Positions 17,348 to 24,292 are shown, counted from the first letter of the stretch. The stretch is DNA of 37,091 bases from Acidobacteriota bacterium (GCA_021790995.1 JAJYFA010000020.1:1-37091), one strand, 5' to 3'. Notes: generated from the letters alone by a model not told the origin. Translations and numbers: made by a program.

Positions 17348-18358
17348 TTATTGAATCGAGACGCTTTCAACCTGCTCCGCCGGACTCATGGCAAGAGTCT
17401 GGCCCACGCCAAACGGAGACAGGCTCTGTGAAAGCCTCTGGCGCAGTTGCCGCCACACCTTGCGAATATCGGCGGCACTGCCATCCTGGCGGTATTCAAC
17501 GATTGTCTTTTCCTGGATCTGCGCTTCCGTCACGGCGGGGTCGTAGCGAACTCTTCCTACCGCCGTCAGGCCTCGCTCCTGAGCGGCGGCCTCGATTGTC
17601 TTGCTCATTTCGGGATTGAGATCCCACTTGTTCACGCAAACCGCGGCCGGGATGCCGAAGTGCCGCGTCAGCTCGGCCACACGCTGCATATCGTGAAGGC
17701 CGCTCGGGGTTGGTTCGGTCACGATCAGGGCAAGATCCACCCCGGTTATCGAAGCAATGACGGGACAGCCGATGCCTGGCGAGCCATCGATCATCACGAG
17801 TTCCATCTGGCGCTCTTCGGCGATCTGTTTGGCCGTTGTGCGCACCAGACTGACAAGTTTGCCCGAGTTCTCCGCGCCGGCGCCGAGGCGGGCGTGGACC
17901 ATGGGGCCAAAGCGAGTGTCGGAAACAGACCATGTGCCATTGATCGCGGGATCGAGTTGAATGGCCTGATTGGGGCAAAACCAGGCGCAGACTCCACATC
18001 CCTCACAAGCCATGGGGTCGACCTGATAGGTTGCTGCGAAAACCATGTTTCCGGGACCGTTCAAGTGAATGGCGCCGAAGCGGCACAAATCCTGGCATTG
18101 GCCGCAGACCGAACAAAAATTGGTGTTGATGGTGGCGCGTTCACCCCCGGTGAACGGTTCGCTGCGAATCACGTGAGGACCGGCGAGCAGATGCAGATCG
18201 GCAGCGTCGACGTCGCAATCGGCAAGCACGGCATGGTTTGCCAGTGAGGCGAACGAAGCAACGAGCGAGGTTTTGCCCGTTCCGCCTTTGCCGCTGATCG
18301 CAACCAGCTCCTTGACCGGTTTGGCGTTACGAGAATGAATGTTGACGAGCGAGTTCAT
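17348..18358 (-). CDS. MinD/Mrp-type ATPase with inserted 2x[4Fe-4S] ferredoxin domain (ORP-type, second copy)
   Basis: 336 aa. The deviant Walker A motif GKGGTGKT is at 23-30 and the DCDVDAADLHLL switch follows. Two four-Cys clusters are inserted at Cys82/85/88/92 and Cys118/121/124/128. MIDGSPGIGCPV (Walker B region), VTEPTPSGLHDM and the nucleotide-base motif VNKWDLN complete the MinD fold. In Desulfovibrio vulgaris a pair of such ATPases works with the orange-protein NifX-like partner (orp genes, DVU2103-DVU2109); Fe-S or metal cofactor handling is the likely role. ATG 18358 overlaps the stop of the upstream ATPase by four bases (ATGA), showing translational coupling. Physiological substrate is unknown. 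Confidence 0.92.
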   Translation of the reverse strand: MNSLVNIHSRNAKPVKELVAISGKGGTGKTSLVASFASLANHAVLADCDVDAADLHLLAGPHVIRSEPFTGGERATINTNFCSVCGQCQDLCRFGAIHLNGPGNMVFAATYQVDPMACEGCGVCAWFCPNQAIQLDPAINGTWSVSDTRFGPMVHARLGAGAENSGKLVSLVRTTAKQIAEERQMELVMIDGSPGIGCPVIASITGVDLALIVTEPTPSGLHDMQRVAELTRHFGIPAAVCVNKWDLNPEMSKTIEAAAQERGLTAVGRVRYDPAVTEAQIQEKTIVEYRQDGSAADIRKVWRQLRQRLSQSLSPFGVGQTLAMSPAEQVESVSIQ

Positions 18359-19236
18359 TGGCGCACCAATCCACTTTCCACCAGGAGATTTTTCCGGCCG
18401 GGCTGCGACACGCGATCCAGGACGTTGTCGATGGCTACACGGAATTCCGGCACGGCATTGTAGGCCAACTCGCCACGCGAGTAGGCTTCGGCCACCCGGC
18501 GGTCGTCTGCGATCGTCGCCCAGATCGGAATGCCTCTGATTTGACAGAAATCGTAGGTCTTGCGGTCGCCGTTTCCTGCGCGGTTGACCACGACGGCCAG
18601 CGGCAGATGCAAGGCATTGACCATGTCGACGGCCAGACGCAGATCGTTCAAGCCGAAGGGCGTTGGCTCGGTCACCAGCAGAACCAGATCGGCGCCGCGC
18701 ACACTCTCAATCACGGGACACGATGTGCCGGGCGGGCAGTCAAGAATCGCTACGTCTTCATTGTGAATCTTGTCCTTGACCTGGCGGACGAGCGGAGTGC
18801 TCATCGCCTCGCCAATGCGGAGCGTGCCGCCGACGAAATGGAGATTTCCAGCCATTCCACCCGATACTGTACCCATTTGTTCGACCGCTTCCGTGACGGC
18901 TCCAGAACGGCAGACCAGCGTGCAGCCGCCACAGGAATGGCAGAGTTCCGGGTAGACAAGAACCTTCTGGCCGACGCAGACAATGGCGCTGAACTGGCAG
19001 ATCTCGTCGCAGAGGCCACAGTGCGTGCACCGGGTTTCATCCACATTCGGGTAGAGGCGGCCGACCGCTCGCGAAGACGTGATTTGCGGCTTGAGAAACA
19101 GTTGTCCGTTCGGCTCTTCGACATCGCAATCGACGTAGACCGCGCGAAGGCCGCGCCGCGCCGCGGCAAGAGCCAGATTCGTGCTGACCGTCGTTTTGCC
19201 GGTGCCGCCCTTGCCGCTGGCAATTGCGATTCTCAT
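18355..19236 (-). CDS. MinD/Mrp-type ATPase with inserted 2x[4Fe-4S] ferredoxin domain (ORP-type, first copy)
   Basis: 293 aa starting MRIAIASGKGGTGKTT, with the deviant Walker A at 7-16, DCDVEEPNGQLFL at ~36-48, ferredoxin clusters at Cys70/73/76/80 and Cys99/102/105/109, ILDCPPGTSCPV, VTEPTPFGLNDL and VVNRAG. It is a cytoplasmic ATPase expected to form a pair with the overlapping downstream homologue. The open frame runs upstream to 19578, but that extension overlaps the neighbouring gene and is low-complexity; ATG 19236 starts exactly at the first beta strand. The 178-nt gap upstream carries strong hairpins (19306-19355). Confidence 0.92.
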   Translation of the reverse strand: MRIAIASGKGGTGKTTVSTNLALAAARRGLRAVYVDCDVEEPNGQLFLKPQITSSRAVGRLYPNVDETRCTHCGLCDEICQFSAIVCVGQKVLVYPELCHSCGGCTLVCRSGAVTEAVEQMGTVSGGMAGNLHFVGGTLRIGEAMSTPLVRQVKDKIHNEDVAILDCPPGTSCPVIESVRGADLVLLVTEPTPFGLNDLRLAVDMVNALHLPLAVVVNRAGNGDRKTYDFCQIRGIPIWATIADDRRVAEAYSRGELAYNAVPEFRVAIDNVLDRVSQPGRKNLLVESGLVRQ

Positions 19237-19305
19237 GGCGTTTTGATCGATTCCCTTCTTGATGTTGCCTTTGCTCAAGTGGTGCATCATGCCGAATTGC
19301 ACCGT

Positions 19306-19355
19306 TAGCCTCAGGCTTGCGCCTGGGGCTAGCGGATTTCGCCCGCTCAGCGGGC
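19306..19355. repeat. Double hairpin (REP-like) ahead of the MinD-type pair
   Basis: The first hairpin spans 19306-19331: arms TAGCCTCAGGC and GCCTGGGGCTA pair over 11 bp with one G-U and a TTGC loop. The second spans 19341-19355: GCCCGC and GCGGGC around TCA. Neither is followed by a T-run on the minus strand, so they are not classic terminators. They may be a repeated intergenic element, or modulate expression between the upstream secreted-protein gene and the ATPases. Confidence 0.5.
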
Positions 19356-19414
19356 CTTGCAACCGAGCCCAATCATCGCCTGCGAAATGAGAGGCGCATT
19401 GGGATCGATGGGCC

Positions 19415-19912
19415 TTAGTTGTTGCATCCTCCGCGGCAGCCGCAACCACAATGACGGCAACCGCATCCGGAGCAACCGCCACCGTAGCCTCTTCCATTGC
19501 CTCCGCGCACTCCCATCCCTGCCCAGGCTGGAAATCCATTGTCATCGCGCAACGTGAGGGTTTGGCCGTTCTTTTCAACCGCGCGTGCGACGATCACGCC
19601 GCCGCTGGGATCGACCTGCGAGCCCCAAACCTCAATCTGGTCGCCGACTGCAAAGGTGAAGTTGCTCTGCGTAAGGAAGGCGGATGGTCCAAGGCGAACA
19701 TCGTAGGTGTGATCCTGCGACTTCAAGGTCAGGTGAACGCCGTACCACCCGGGCCCGCTGGTCACGGTCGTGACCTTTTCGACGGCGCCCCTTGCGGAGA
19801 TCTCCGTGTTCGGGTTGTAGTACCGGCCTGCGCCTCCCTGAGCCCAGGCCAAACTGGTCAAGCAGGCGACAATCATCGCCATTAGGACGGAAAGACTGCG
19901 CATTGATTTCAT
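19415..19912 (-). CDS. Secreted OB-fold-like protein with Gly/Cys-rich C-terminal tail
   Basis: 165 aa. Signal peptide MKSMRSLSVLMAMIVACLTSLAWAQ. The core, with ISARGAVEKVTTVT, WYGVHLTLKSQDHTYDVRLGP, FTFAVGDQIEVWGSQV and VIVARAVEKNGQTLTLRD, has the five-strand pattern of small OB-fold-like exported domains. The last ~30 residues are a Gly-rich tail ending in CSGCGCRHCGCGCRGGC, seven Cys and one His in 17 residues. This looks metal-binding and is unusual for an exported protein. It lies within the minus-strand run between the NifX/DUF5320 gene and the MinD pair, 235 nt and 178 nt from them. Its role in the ORP-like locus is inferred from position only. Confidence 0.8.
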   Translation of the reverse strand: MKSMRSLSVLMAMIVACLTSLAWAQGGAGRYYNPNTEISARGAVEKVTTVTSGPGWYGVHLTLKSQDHTYDVRLGPSAFLTQSNFTFAVGDQIEVWGSQVDPSGGVIVARAVEKNGQTLTLRDDNGFPAWAGMGVRGGNGRGYGGGCSGCGCRHCGCGCRGGCNN

Positions 19913-20147
19913 CGGATTTCCCCTTTCCCGGTGTTTGGCAGAACCTGTGTTGGTAACTGTGGCGGCGTTTCGGAACCCTTCCCATCAGCAACAGCCCAAA
20001 GGCCACCACGGATCCTTCGACTACGCTTGGCACCCAACCACCCCACGAACGAAGACCTGGCCGCGCGGCCCTTGTCACGCGCCAAACTCCGCTCGGGTCA
20101 GCAGATGCAGTGAACCCGCAACTCCTCCTTTCCTCACGATCACTGCA
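19913..20147. other. Intergenic spacer containing a partial dispersed repeat
   Basis: No gene. Positions ~20005-20030 (CCACGGATCCTTCGACTACG) match the start of the element repeated near 31700-31760 and relate to the hairpin at 27299-27341. The spacer separates the DUF5320-like gene from the Cys-tail gene and may have been inserted into an older operon. Confidence 0.45.
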
Positions 20148-20903
20148 CTATTCGGTCTTTGGCGATGTTTCGAGAGTCTCCAGACGTTTCTGGATTGCGT
20201 CCAGAGTGCCCACGAGGCCACCGATTGCAGATTTCAACTCCGCAATCTCCTGCCGCCGATCCGCGGTTGCGGCCGCGGCTGGAATCTCTGCGGCATTCAA
20301 TCCCGCACCGCGGGAGCGGTTCTGCCGGGCGCGACCGGTGCGGGCGCCTCCGTACATGCCCAATCCCGGCGGGCGATTGAAACCTCCCGGCGCTACGTTT
20401 CCTTTGCAATACCCCTTTCCACGACCTGTCATCGGGCCCTGTCCGAGGGGACCTGTTTGATCTCCAAATGGCATATCGAAATCTCCTTCCGTGTGGAACA
20501 GCGATGAAAGACCGCGGTCTTTTGCGAATTCGACGGGCAAAACATCTTCTCCGCCTCTTTGACGCCATCTGCGGCAACCCGGCATCGCAAAGGCTGGATT
20601 GACAAGGGCGCCGGTCAAATACGCAGCAAGCACCTCGTCCACCGCTCCGCAGACAAAGGCGATCACGCGAACGCCGGAAGCGGCAATTCTGCATTGCAGC
20701 GGCGCCGAGATGGCTCCGCAGATCAGAACATCCGCGTTGTATCCGAGCAACTCAACGGCACGAGCCGGCAACTCAGTTTTGACGAGTTGCTTCTCCTCGC
20801 GGCGAGTTTCGCGGTTGTCTTCAACGTCGATCAGTACAAGATGACCGGCGACATCGAAGACAGGTGCAATACGCCCTTGCCATTGCGGAATCGCGATCCT
20901 CAT
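20148..20903 (-). CDS. NifX/NafY-type cofactor-binding domain fused in frame to a DUF5320-like protein
   Basis: 251 aa from ATG 20903. Residues 1-~125 are a NifX/NafY-type domain (dinitrogenase Fe-Mo cofactor family): MRIAIPQWQGRIAPVFDVAG, LGYNADVLICGAIS, VCGAVDEVLAAYLTGAL and a terminal FAMPGC. Residues 144-251 are DUF5320-like: MPFGDQTGPLGQGPMTGRGKGYC, then a coiled coil (RRQEIAELKSAIGGL to RLETLE). Met144 (position 20474) has AAGGAG eight bases upstream, so the second part may also be made separately. Normally these are two adjacent genes. The frame is open up to 21029, but a sigma-54 promoter at 21025-21040 makes such starts unlikely; 20921 is another option. It is the first gene of the leftward ORP-like operon. 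Domain calls are firm; fusion versus internal initiation is unresolved. Confidence 0.85.
   Translation of the reverse strand: MRIAIPQWQGRIAPVFDVAGHLVLIDVEDNRETRREEKQLVKTELPARAVELLGYNADVLICGAISAPLQCRIAASGVRVIAFVCGAVDEVLAAYLTGALVNPAFAMPGCRRWRQRGGEDVLPVEFAKDRGLSSLFHTEGDFDMPFGDQTGPLGQGPMTGRGKGYCKGNVAPGGFNRPPGLGMYGGARTGRARQNRSRGAGLNAAEIPAAAATADRRQEIAELKSAIGGLVGTLDAIQKRLETLETSPKTE
20474..20488 (-). promoter_or_regulatory. Internal Shine-Dalgarno and ATG for the DUF5320-like part
   Basis: On the minus strand, AAGGAG (20488-20483) is followed after eight bases by ATG (20474-20472), a consensus initiation site inside a continuous frame. It starts exactly at the conserved MPFGDQTGP N-terminus of DUF5320-like proteins, so separate translation is plausible. 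Confidence 0.65.
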
Positions 20904-21024
20904 CACAAGAGCATTATGCATTTGACGAACCAAACTCGTTATGGCGTGTAGCGCGAGTCGAGATTTCGCCAGAGCCTTTCCACGGCAGCCAAAGCCGCCC
21001 TGATTCCAAAGGTTCTTACGGTAC

Positions 21025-21040
21025 GGCAAAGACCGTGCCT
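21025..21040 (-). promoter_or_regulatory. Sigma-54 (-24/-12) promoter for the leftward NifX-DUF5320 operon
   Basis: The minus strand reads AGGCAC-GGTCT-TTGCC against the consensus TGGCAC-N5-TTGCW: the essential GG and GC are spaced correctly and 9 of 11 defined positions match. The expected start near 21014 leaves a leader of ~110 nt to ATG 20903. Upstream lie two activator boxes (centres 21127 and 21158), 88 and 119 bp from the -24 element, a normal range for an enhancer-binding activator. Confidence 0.7.
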
Positions 21041-21116
21041 CTCCAAAGCCAGCCTTTCATCGCGAGTAAATGCCGGACGAAGGAACGGGGCGACTGATGA
21101 AGGCTTGCCTAGTGAC

Positions 21117-21168
21117 AGCGTTGCAAACTGCACTTCTTGTGCGTCTGGTCACTGCAAATTGCAACGCT
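21117..21168. promoter_or_regulatory. Paired TTGCAA-N-TTGCAA boxes (putative enhancer of the sigma-54 activator)
   Basis: AGCGTTGCAA (21117-21126) and TTGCAACGCT (21159-21168) form a 10-bp inverted repeat. Within it are two half-conserved boxes, TTGCAAACTGCAC (21121-21133) and CTGCAAATTGCAA (21152-21164), with centres 31 bp apart, three helical turns. They lie between the activator gene and the leftward operon. Sister boxes occur on the other side of the activator gene at 22546-22558 and 22764-22776. Confidence 0.65.
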
Positions 21169-21185
21169 CAAGGAATACGGTATCG

Positions 21186-22499
21186 ATGATGGCCGATACA
21201 ATCAGCAATCCGATTCTCGATTCCATTAACGAAGGCGTCTTTACCGTCGACCACCAGTGGCGCATCACGGCCTTCAATCGCGCCGCCGAGCGCATCACCG
21301 GCGTTCGCCGCCAGGACGCCCTTGGGCGGCAGTGCTCGGATGTCTTCCGGGCAAACATCTGCGAGGAGGCCTGCGCGCTGCGGCGCACGCTCTCCAGCGG
21401 AAAGCCTGTTGTGGGCGCAACGGCAAACATCATCGGCGTGAACGGCAGCCGGATTCCGATTCGCATCTCGACGGCTTTGCTGCGCAATCAGGCGGGCGAG
21501 GTAACGGGAGGCGTCGAATCCTTTCAGGACTTGAGCTACGTGGAGCAACTGCGCAAGGAGCTTGAGGCGCGCTATACATTTGAAGACATTGTGGGGCGGA
21601 GCCCGGCAATGCAGAGTCTGTTCGAAGTCTTGCCGCAGATTGCAGCCAGCTCCAGCACCGTCTTGATTGAGGGCGAGAGCGGCACGGGAAAGGAGCTGTT
21701 TGCCCGCGCTCTTCATCACCTTTCGCCGCGCAATAAAAAGCGTTTTGTCGCCGTCAACTGCGCGGCGCTGCCCGATACTCTGCTGGAGTCGGAGCTGTTT
21801 GGATACAAGGCGGGAGCGTTCACCGACGCCAAAAAAGATAAGCCGGGACGCTTTGCCCTGGCCGATGGGGGCACGATTTTTCTCGATGAGATCGGGGACA
21901 TTTCGCCGGCGATGCAGGTCCGGCTGCTGCGCGTATTGCAGGAGCGTTCGATAGAGCCGCTGGGAGCAACCGAGCCGCTGAAGGTGAATGTGCGAGTGGT
22001 AGCGGCGACAAACAAGAACCTTTCGCAACTGGTTCAGGAAGAGAAGTTCCGCGAGGATCTCTTTTACCGGATTCGTGTGATTCATCTGAGAATTCCTTCG
22101 CTCAAGGAGCGGCGCGAGGACATACCACTTCTGGTGGATCATCTTGTAGCCAAGTTCAATCGGTTACAAGAGAAGGATCTTACAGGCGTTTCTGCCGAGG
22201 TAATGGCGCGGTTGATGGAACACAATTATCCCGGCAACGTGCGCGAGCTGGAGAACATTCTCGAACAGGCATTTGTTCTTTGCCGCGAGGGCCAGATCGA
22301 AGTTCGGCACCTGCCGATCGAGCTTCGCCCCCCGGCTTCAGCAACCACGGCGGAGGCGGCGCCAACGGATATGCGCTCGGCGCAGCGGCAGATGATCGAA
22401 GCGGCGCTGGCGCGGAATGGTGGCAACCGCAGGCAGGCAGCCCGCGAGCTGGGGATCAATCCCAGTACGCTCTATCGAAGGCTGAAAGAGGCGCGGTAG
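21186..22499 (+). CDS. Sigma-54-dependent activator (PAS-AAA+-Fis), ORP-locus regulator
   Basis: About 437 aa. Residues ~5-115 are a PAS domain (ILDSINEGVFTVDHQWRITAFN) that includes ICEEACAL, two Cys spaced by four that could sense redox or bind a cofactor. The AAA+ domain has Walker A GESGTGKE at 163-170, the sigma-54 contact loop GAFTDA at 210-215 (usually GAFTGA) and Walker B FLDE at 232-235. A Fis-type helix-turn-helix ends the protein (NRRQAARELGINPSTLYRRLK). In Desulfovibrio the orp operons are controlled by sigma-54 with a cognate activator encoded in the locus (DVU2106), which this resembles in architecture and position. ATG 21186 has AAGGA 11 bases upstream. No receiver domain is present, so the signal is probably direct. 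Confidence 0.92.
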   Translation: MMADTISNPILDSINEGVFTVDHQWRITAFNRAAERITGVRRQDALGRQCSDVFRANICEEACALRRTLSSGKPVVGATANIIGVNGSRIPIRISTALLRNQAGEVTGGVESFQDLSYVEQLRKELEARYTFEDIVGRSPAMQSLFEVLPQIAASSSTVLIEGESGTGKELFARALHHLSPRNKKRFVAVNCAALPDTLLESELFGYKAGAFTDAKKDKPGRFALADGGTIFLDEIGDISPAMQVRLLRVLQERSIEPLGATEPLKVNVRVVAATNKNLSQLVQEEKFREDLFYRIRVIHLRIPSLKERREDIPLLVDHLVAKFNRLQEKDLTGVSAEVMARLMEHNYPGNVRELENILEQAFVLCREGQIEVRHLPIELRPPASATTAEAAPTDMRSAQRQMIEAALARNGGNRRQAARELGINPSTLYRRLKEAR

Positions 22500-22756
22500 A
22501 AACAGCGGAGTCATGCTCCCGGCACGTGAAGTGATTCCATCCGCGTTGCGACTTGCAATACTCTCCAGCCGGTAGAAACGCGCCACTGACAGCCGATCTC
22601 TGCAAGTTGCCCAGTTGATGAAAAATACGTCGAAAGACAAGAACGGCAGGTTCGCGTCCGCTGCAGCGGACCTGGCAAGATGGCGGTTTATGCCTGGCGA
22701 ATCGGAGAGCAGGCGGGGAACTCATCGAAATCAGCAGGTCGAGCCGGATCCGCGCA

Positions 22757-22786
22757 GGTGGCATTGCAATTTGCAACACGGCCACC
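22757..22786. promoter_or_regulatory. Perfect TTGCAA-T-TTGCAA box inside a GGTGGC/GCCACC inverted repeat
   Basis: TTGCAATTTGCAA occupies 22764-22776 and is flanked by GGTGGC (22757-22762) and GCCACC (22781-22786). It is the best copy of the box shared with 21117-21168 and sits ~105 bp upstream of the rightward -24/-12 candidate, fitting an activator enhancer site. Confidence 0.6.
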
Positions 22787-22873
22787 GTTCAGACTGGACA
22801 CTCGTCTCTAAGTCAGAAAAACAATCCCTTTCAATTGAATGAATTGTCTTGCAGGGGCTATGGCCGGATGCCT

Positions 22874-22889
22874 TGGCGCGCTACGTGCT
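22874..22889 (+). promoter_or_regulatory. Candidate sigma-54 promoter for the rightward NifX-type genes
   Basis: TGGCGC-GCTAC-GTGCT matches TGGCAC-N5-TTGCW at 9 of 11 positions with the correct GG-to-GC spacing. The implied start (~22900) leaves only ~12 nt before ATG 22912, enough for the AGAGAGGG Shine-Dalgarno but short, so confidence is moderate. Confidence 0.45.
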
Positions 22890-22911
22890 TTCACTTGTAG
22901 AGAGAGGGAAC

Positions 22912-23271
22912 ATGAAACTTGCAATCACATCTCAAGGCGAGGGACTTGCGTCCTCCGTCGATCCGCGTTTTGGCAGGGCCAAAGTTTTTGTGCTGGTTGA
23001 ACCCGAGACCGGTACGGTGAAGACCGTTGACAATGCCGTAAATCTGAATGCCATGCAGGGAGCAGGCATTCAAGCGGCAAAACAGATTGTCGAGCTGGGC
23101 GCGAAGGCGCTCATCACTGGGCATGTTGGTCCGAAGGCCTTTGCGACGCTTCAGGCCGGCGGCGTCACGATCTACCCGGTCGACAGCGGCACGGTAGCCG
23201 AGGTGCTGGAGCAGTTCAAAGCAGGAACCCTCAAGGCCGCGACAGGAGCCGATGTGGAGGGGCACTGGTAA
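22912..23271 (+). CDS. NifX/NafY-type (orange-protein-like) cofactor-binding protein
   Basis: 119 aa, single domain. MKLAITSQGEGLASSVDPRFGRAKVFVLVE is the first strand-loop-strand; DPRFGRA is the typical cofactor-loop sequence. GAGIQAAKQIVELGAKALITGHVGPKAF and VTIYPVDSGTVAEVLEQFKAGTL complete the RNase-H-like fold. Members bind Fe-Mo cofactor precursors (NifX, NafY) or, in Desulfovibrio, a Mo-Cu-sulfide cluster (orange protein). No nitrogenase gene is nearby, so the ORP role is favoured. ATG 22912 follows AGAGAGGG. It is the first gene of a short rightward operon with the next NifX-type gene. Confidence 0.9.
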   Translation: MKLAITSQGEGLASSVDPRFGRAKVFVLVEPETGTVKTVDNAVNLNAMQGAGIQAAKQIVELGAKALITGHVGPKAFATLQAGGVTIYPVDSGTVAEVLEQFKAGTLKAATGADVEGHW

Positions 23272-23354
23272 GCAGAATGGCCAGAGCCGCGCTGGGGCAA
23301 CATGCCGTGGCAGCAGGAAAAACATTTTTACAAATCATCAGGAGAAAAGATCAT

Positions 23355-23693
23355 ATGCGAATTGCCATACCACTGGCGGACGGAAAACTCGCCATGCACT
23401 TTGGGCACTGCCAGCAGTTTGCCCTCGTCGACGTCGATCCGGCCGAGAAGAAGATCGCCGGGCGTCAAGATATCGATGCGCCGCCCCATCAACCCGGATT
23501 GCTGCCGCCGTGGCTGGCTGAGCGCGGCGTTAACCTGGTGATCGCCGGAGGCATGGGACAGCGCGCACATGGCCTGTTTGCCGAGCAGGGCATACAGGTT
23601 TTGATTGGCGCGCCAGCCGATACGCCGGAAAAGGTAGTGACCGAGTATCTGGGCGGCACGCTGGTCACGGGGCAGAATATCTGCGATCACTAA
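23355..23693 (+). CDS. NifX/NafY-type cofactor-binding protein, second rightward copy
   Basis: 112 aa: MRIAIPLADGKLAMHFGHCQQFALVDVD with the family's HFGHC loop (Cys and His available as ligands), a PHQPGLLPPWLAERGVNLVIAGGMGQRA motif typical of the subgroup beside Mrp/MinD ATPases, and VLIGAPADTPEKVVTEYLGGTL. ATG 23355 has GGAG ten bases upstream. It lies 83 nt after the preceding NifX-type gene. With the fused copy at 20148-20903 the locus has three such domains, probably different carriers or scaffolds for one metal cofactor. Confidence 0.9.
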   Translation: MRIAIPLADGKLAMHFGHCQQFALVDVDPAEKKIAGRQDIDAPPHQPGLLPPWLAERGVNLVIAGGMGQRAHGLFAEQGIQVLIGAPADTPEKVVTEYLGGTLVTGQNICDH

Positions 23694-23748
23694 AACGAAA
23701 GGCGCGTCACTGCGCCGTCCCGCAACCTGTTTGCGAAACGGAGCACTG

Positions 23749-24171
23749 ATGTTTCGGCTGACCAAGAAAGCCGGCTATGGACTGATGGCTCTGAAGTACA
23801 TAGCCACATATGCCGGCGACGGGGCGCTGCGTGCGCGGGAGATCGCCGAAGCTTACAGCATTTCCCCGCAACTGCTGACGAAGAGCCTTCAGAGGCTGGC
23901 CAAGGCGGGCATCGTGCGTTCGCGGGCCGGAATCAAGGGAGGGTATTCGCTGCCGAGGCCACCGCGGCAGATATCGGCATTCGATATTGTCCGCGCCATC
24001 GACGGGCCGCTGTTTCTCGCCTCGTGCGAGAAAGGCTGCGAGATGACGAAGAGACGTACGATCAAGAGGCCGCTGGCGCGAGTCAACGGCAGCATTCTCG
24101 ATCTGCTGCGCCGCATCAGCGTCGCCGTCTTTCCGAGCCGGCACAAAAATCAGGAACTTGAAAGCTGTTGA
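23749..24171 (+). CDS. Rrf2-family transcriptional regulator
   Basis: 140 aa. MFRLTKKAGYGLMALKYIA begins a winged helix-turn-helix with REIAEAYSISPQLLTKSLQRLAKAGIV as recognition region and SRAGIKGGYSLPRPP as wing, typical of Rrf2 regulators (IscR, NsrR). The cluster-ligand loop has only Cys in SCEKGCEM, two close Cys rather than the usual three, with another Cys at the C-terminus. A [2Fe-2S] or NO-sensing role is therefore possible but not shown. ATG 23749 has GGAG five bases upstream. It lies 55 nt after the NifX-type gene and converges with nnrS, so it may regulate the Fe-S locus, the NO module, or both. Confidence 0.85.
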   Translation: MFRLTKKAGYGLMALKYIATYAGDGALRAREIAEAYSISPQLLTKSLQRLAKAGIVRSRAGIKGGYSLPRPPRQISAFDIVRAIDGPLFLASCEKGCEMTKRRTIKRPLARVNGSILDLLRRISVAVFPSRHKNQELESC

Positions 24172-24292
24172 AAATGGCCGGAGACCGGCGATTTGATGAA
24201 TTTGTTCCATCGGCGTTGTGCTTCCCACGGATCAGAATCGAGACCCGAGACACGCCGATGCTGAGAGATCAGGTGGCCAGAGAACTTGCTCT

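Larger units (their letters stand above)
22500..22911. other. Regulatory intergenic region upstream of the rightward NifX-type genes
   Basis: No convincing gene in 412 nt. It carries TTGCAA-N-TTGCAA-type boxes: 22546-22558 (TTGCGACTTGCAA, one mismatch), a weak one at 22600-22612, and a perfect one at 22764-22776. A -24/-12 promoter candidate lies at 22874-22889. Confidence 0.55.

Noticed and set aside
18355..19578. Longer 407-aa start for the first MinD-type ATPase
   Set aside because: The N-terminal extension is Ala-rich low complexity and overlaps the coding sequence of the Cys-tail gene; the family starts at MRIAIASGKGG (19236).
20917..20932. TGGTTC-GTCAA-ATGCA on the minus strand as the NifX promoter
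   Set aside because: It would leave almost no leader before ATG 20903 and matches less well than 21025-21040.
20903..21029. Upstream start at 21029 for the NifX-DUF5320 gene
   Set aside because: The extra residues have no family similarity and the start falls on the sigma-54 promoter.
22757..22776. TGGCATTGCAATTTGCA as a sigma-54 promoter
   Set aside because: The GG-to-GC spacing is one base too long and it lies too far from the gene; better explained as an activator box.
22615..22842. 75-aa plus-strand frame before the NifX-type gene
   Set aside because: No Shine-Dalgarno, no homology, and it runs through the activator boxes; treated as intergenic.
23701..23716. GGCGC/GCGCC hairpin after the NifX-type gene as a terminator
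   Set aside because: Only five base pairs and no T-run.
16682..24171. A nitrogen-fixation locus
   Set aside because: NifX-type domains are present but no nifHDK, nifB or nifEN gene; the ATPase pair and sigma-54 activator fit the ORP system better.
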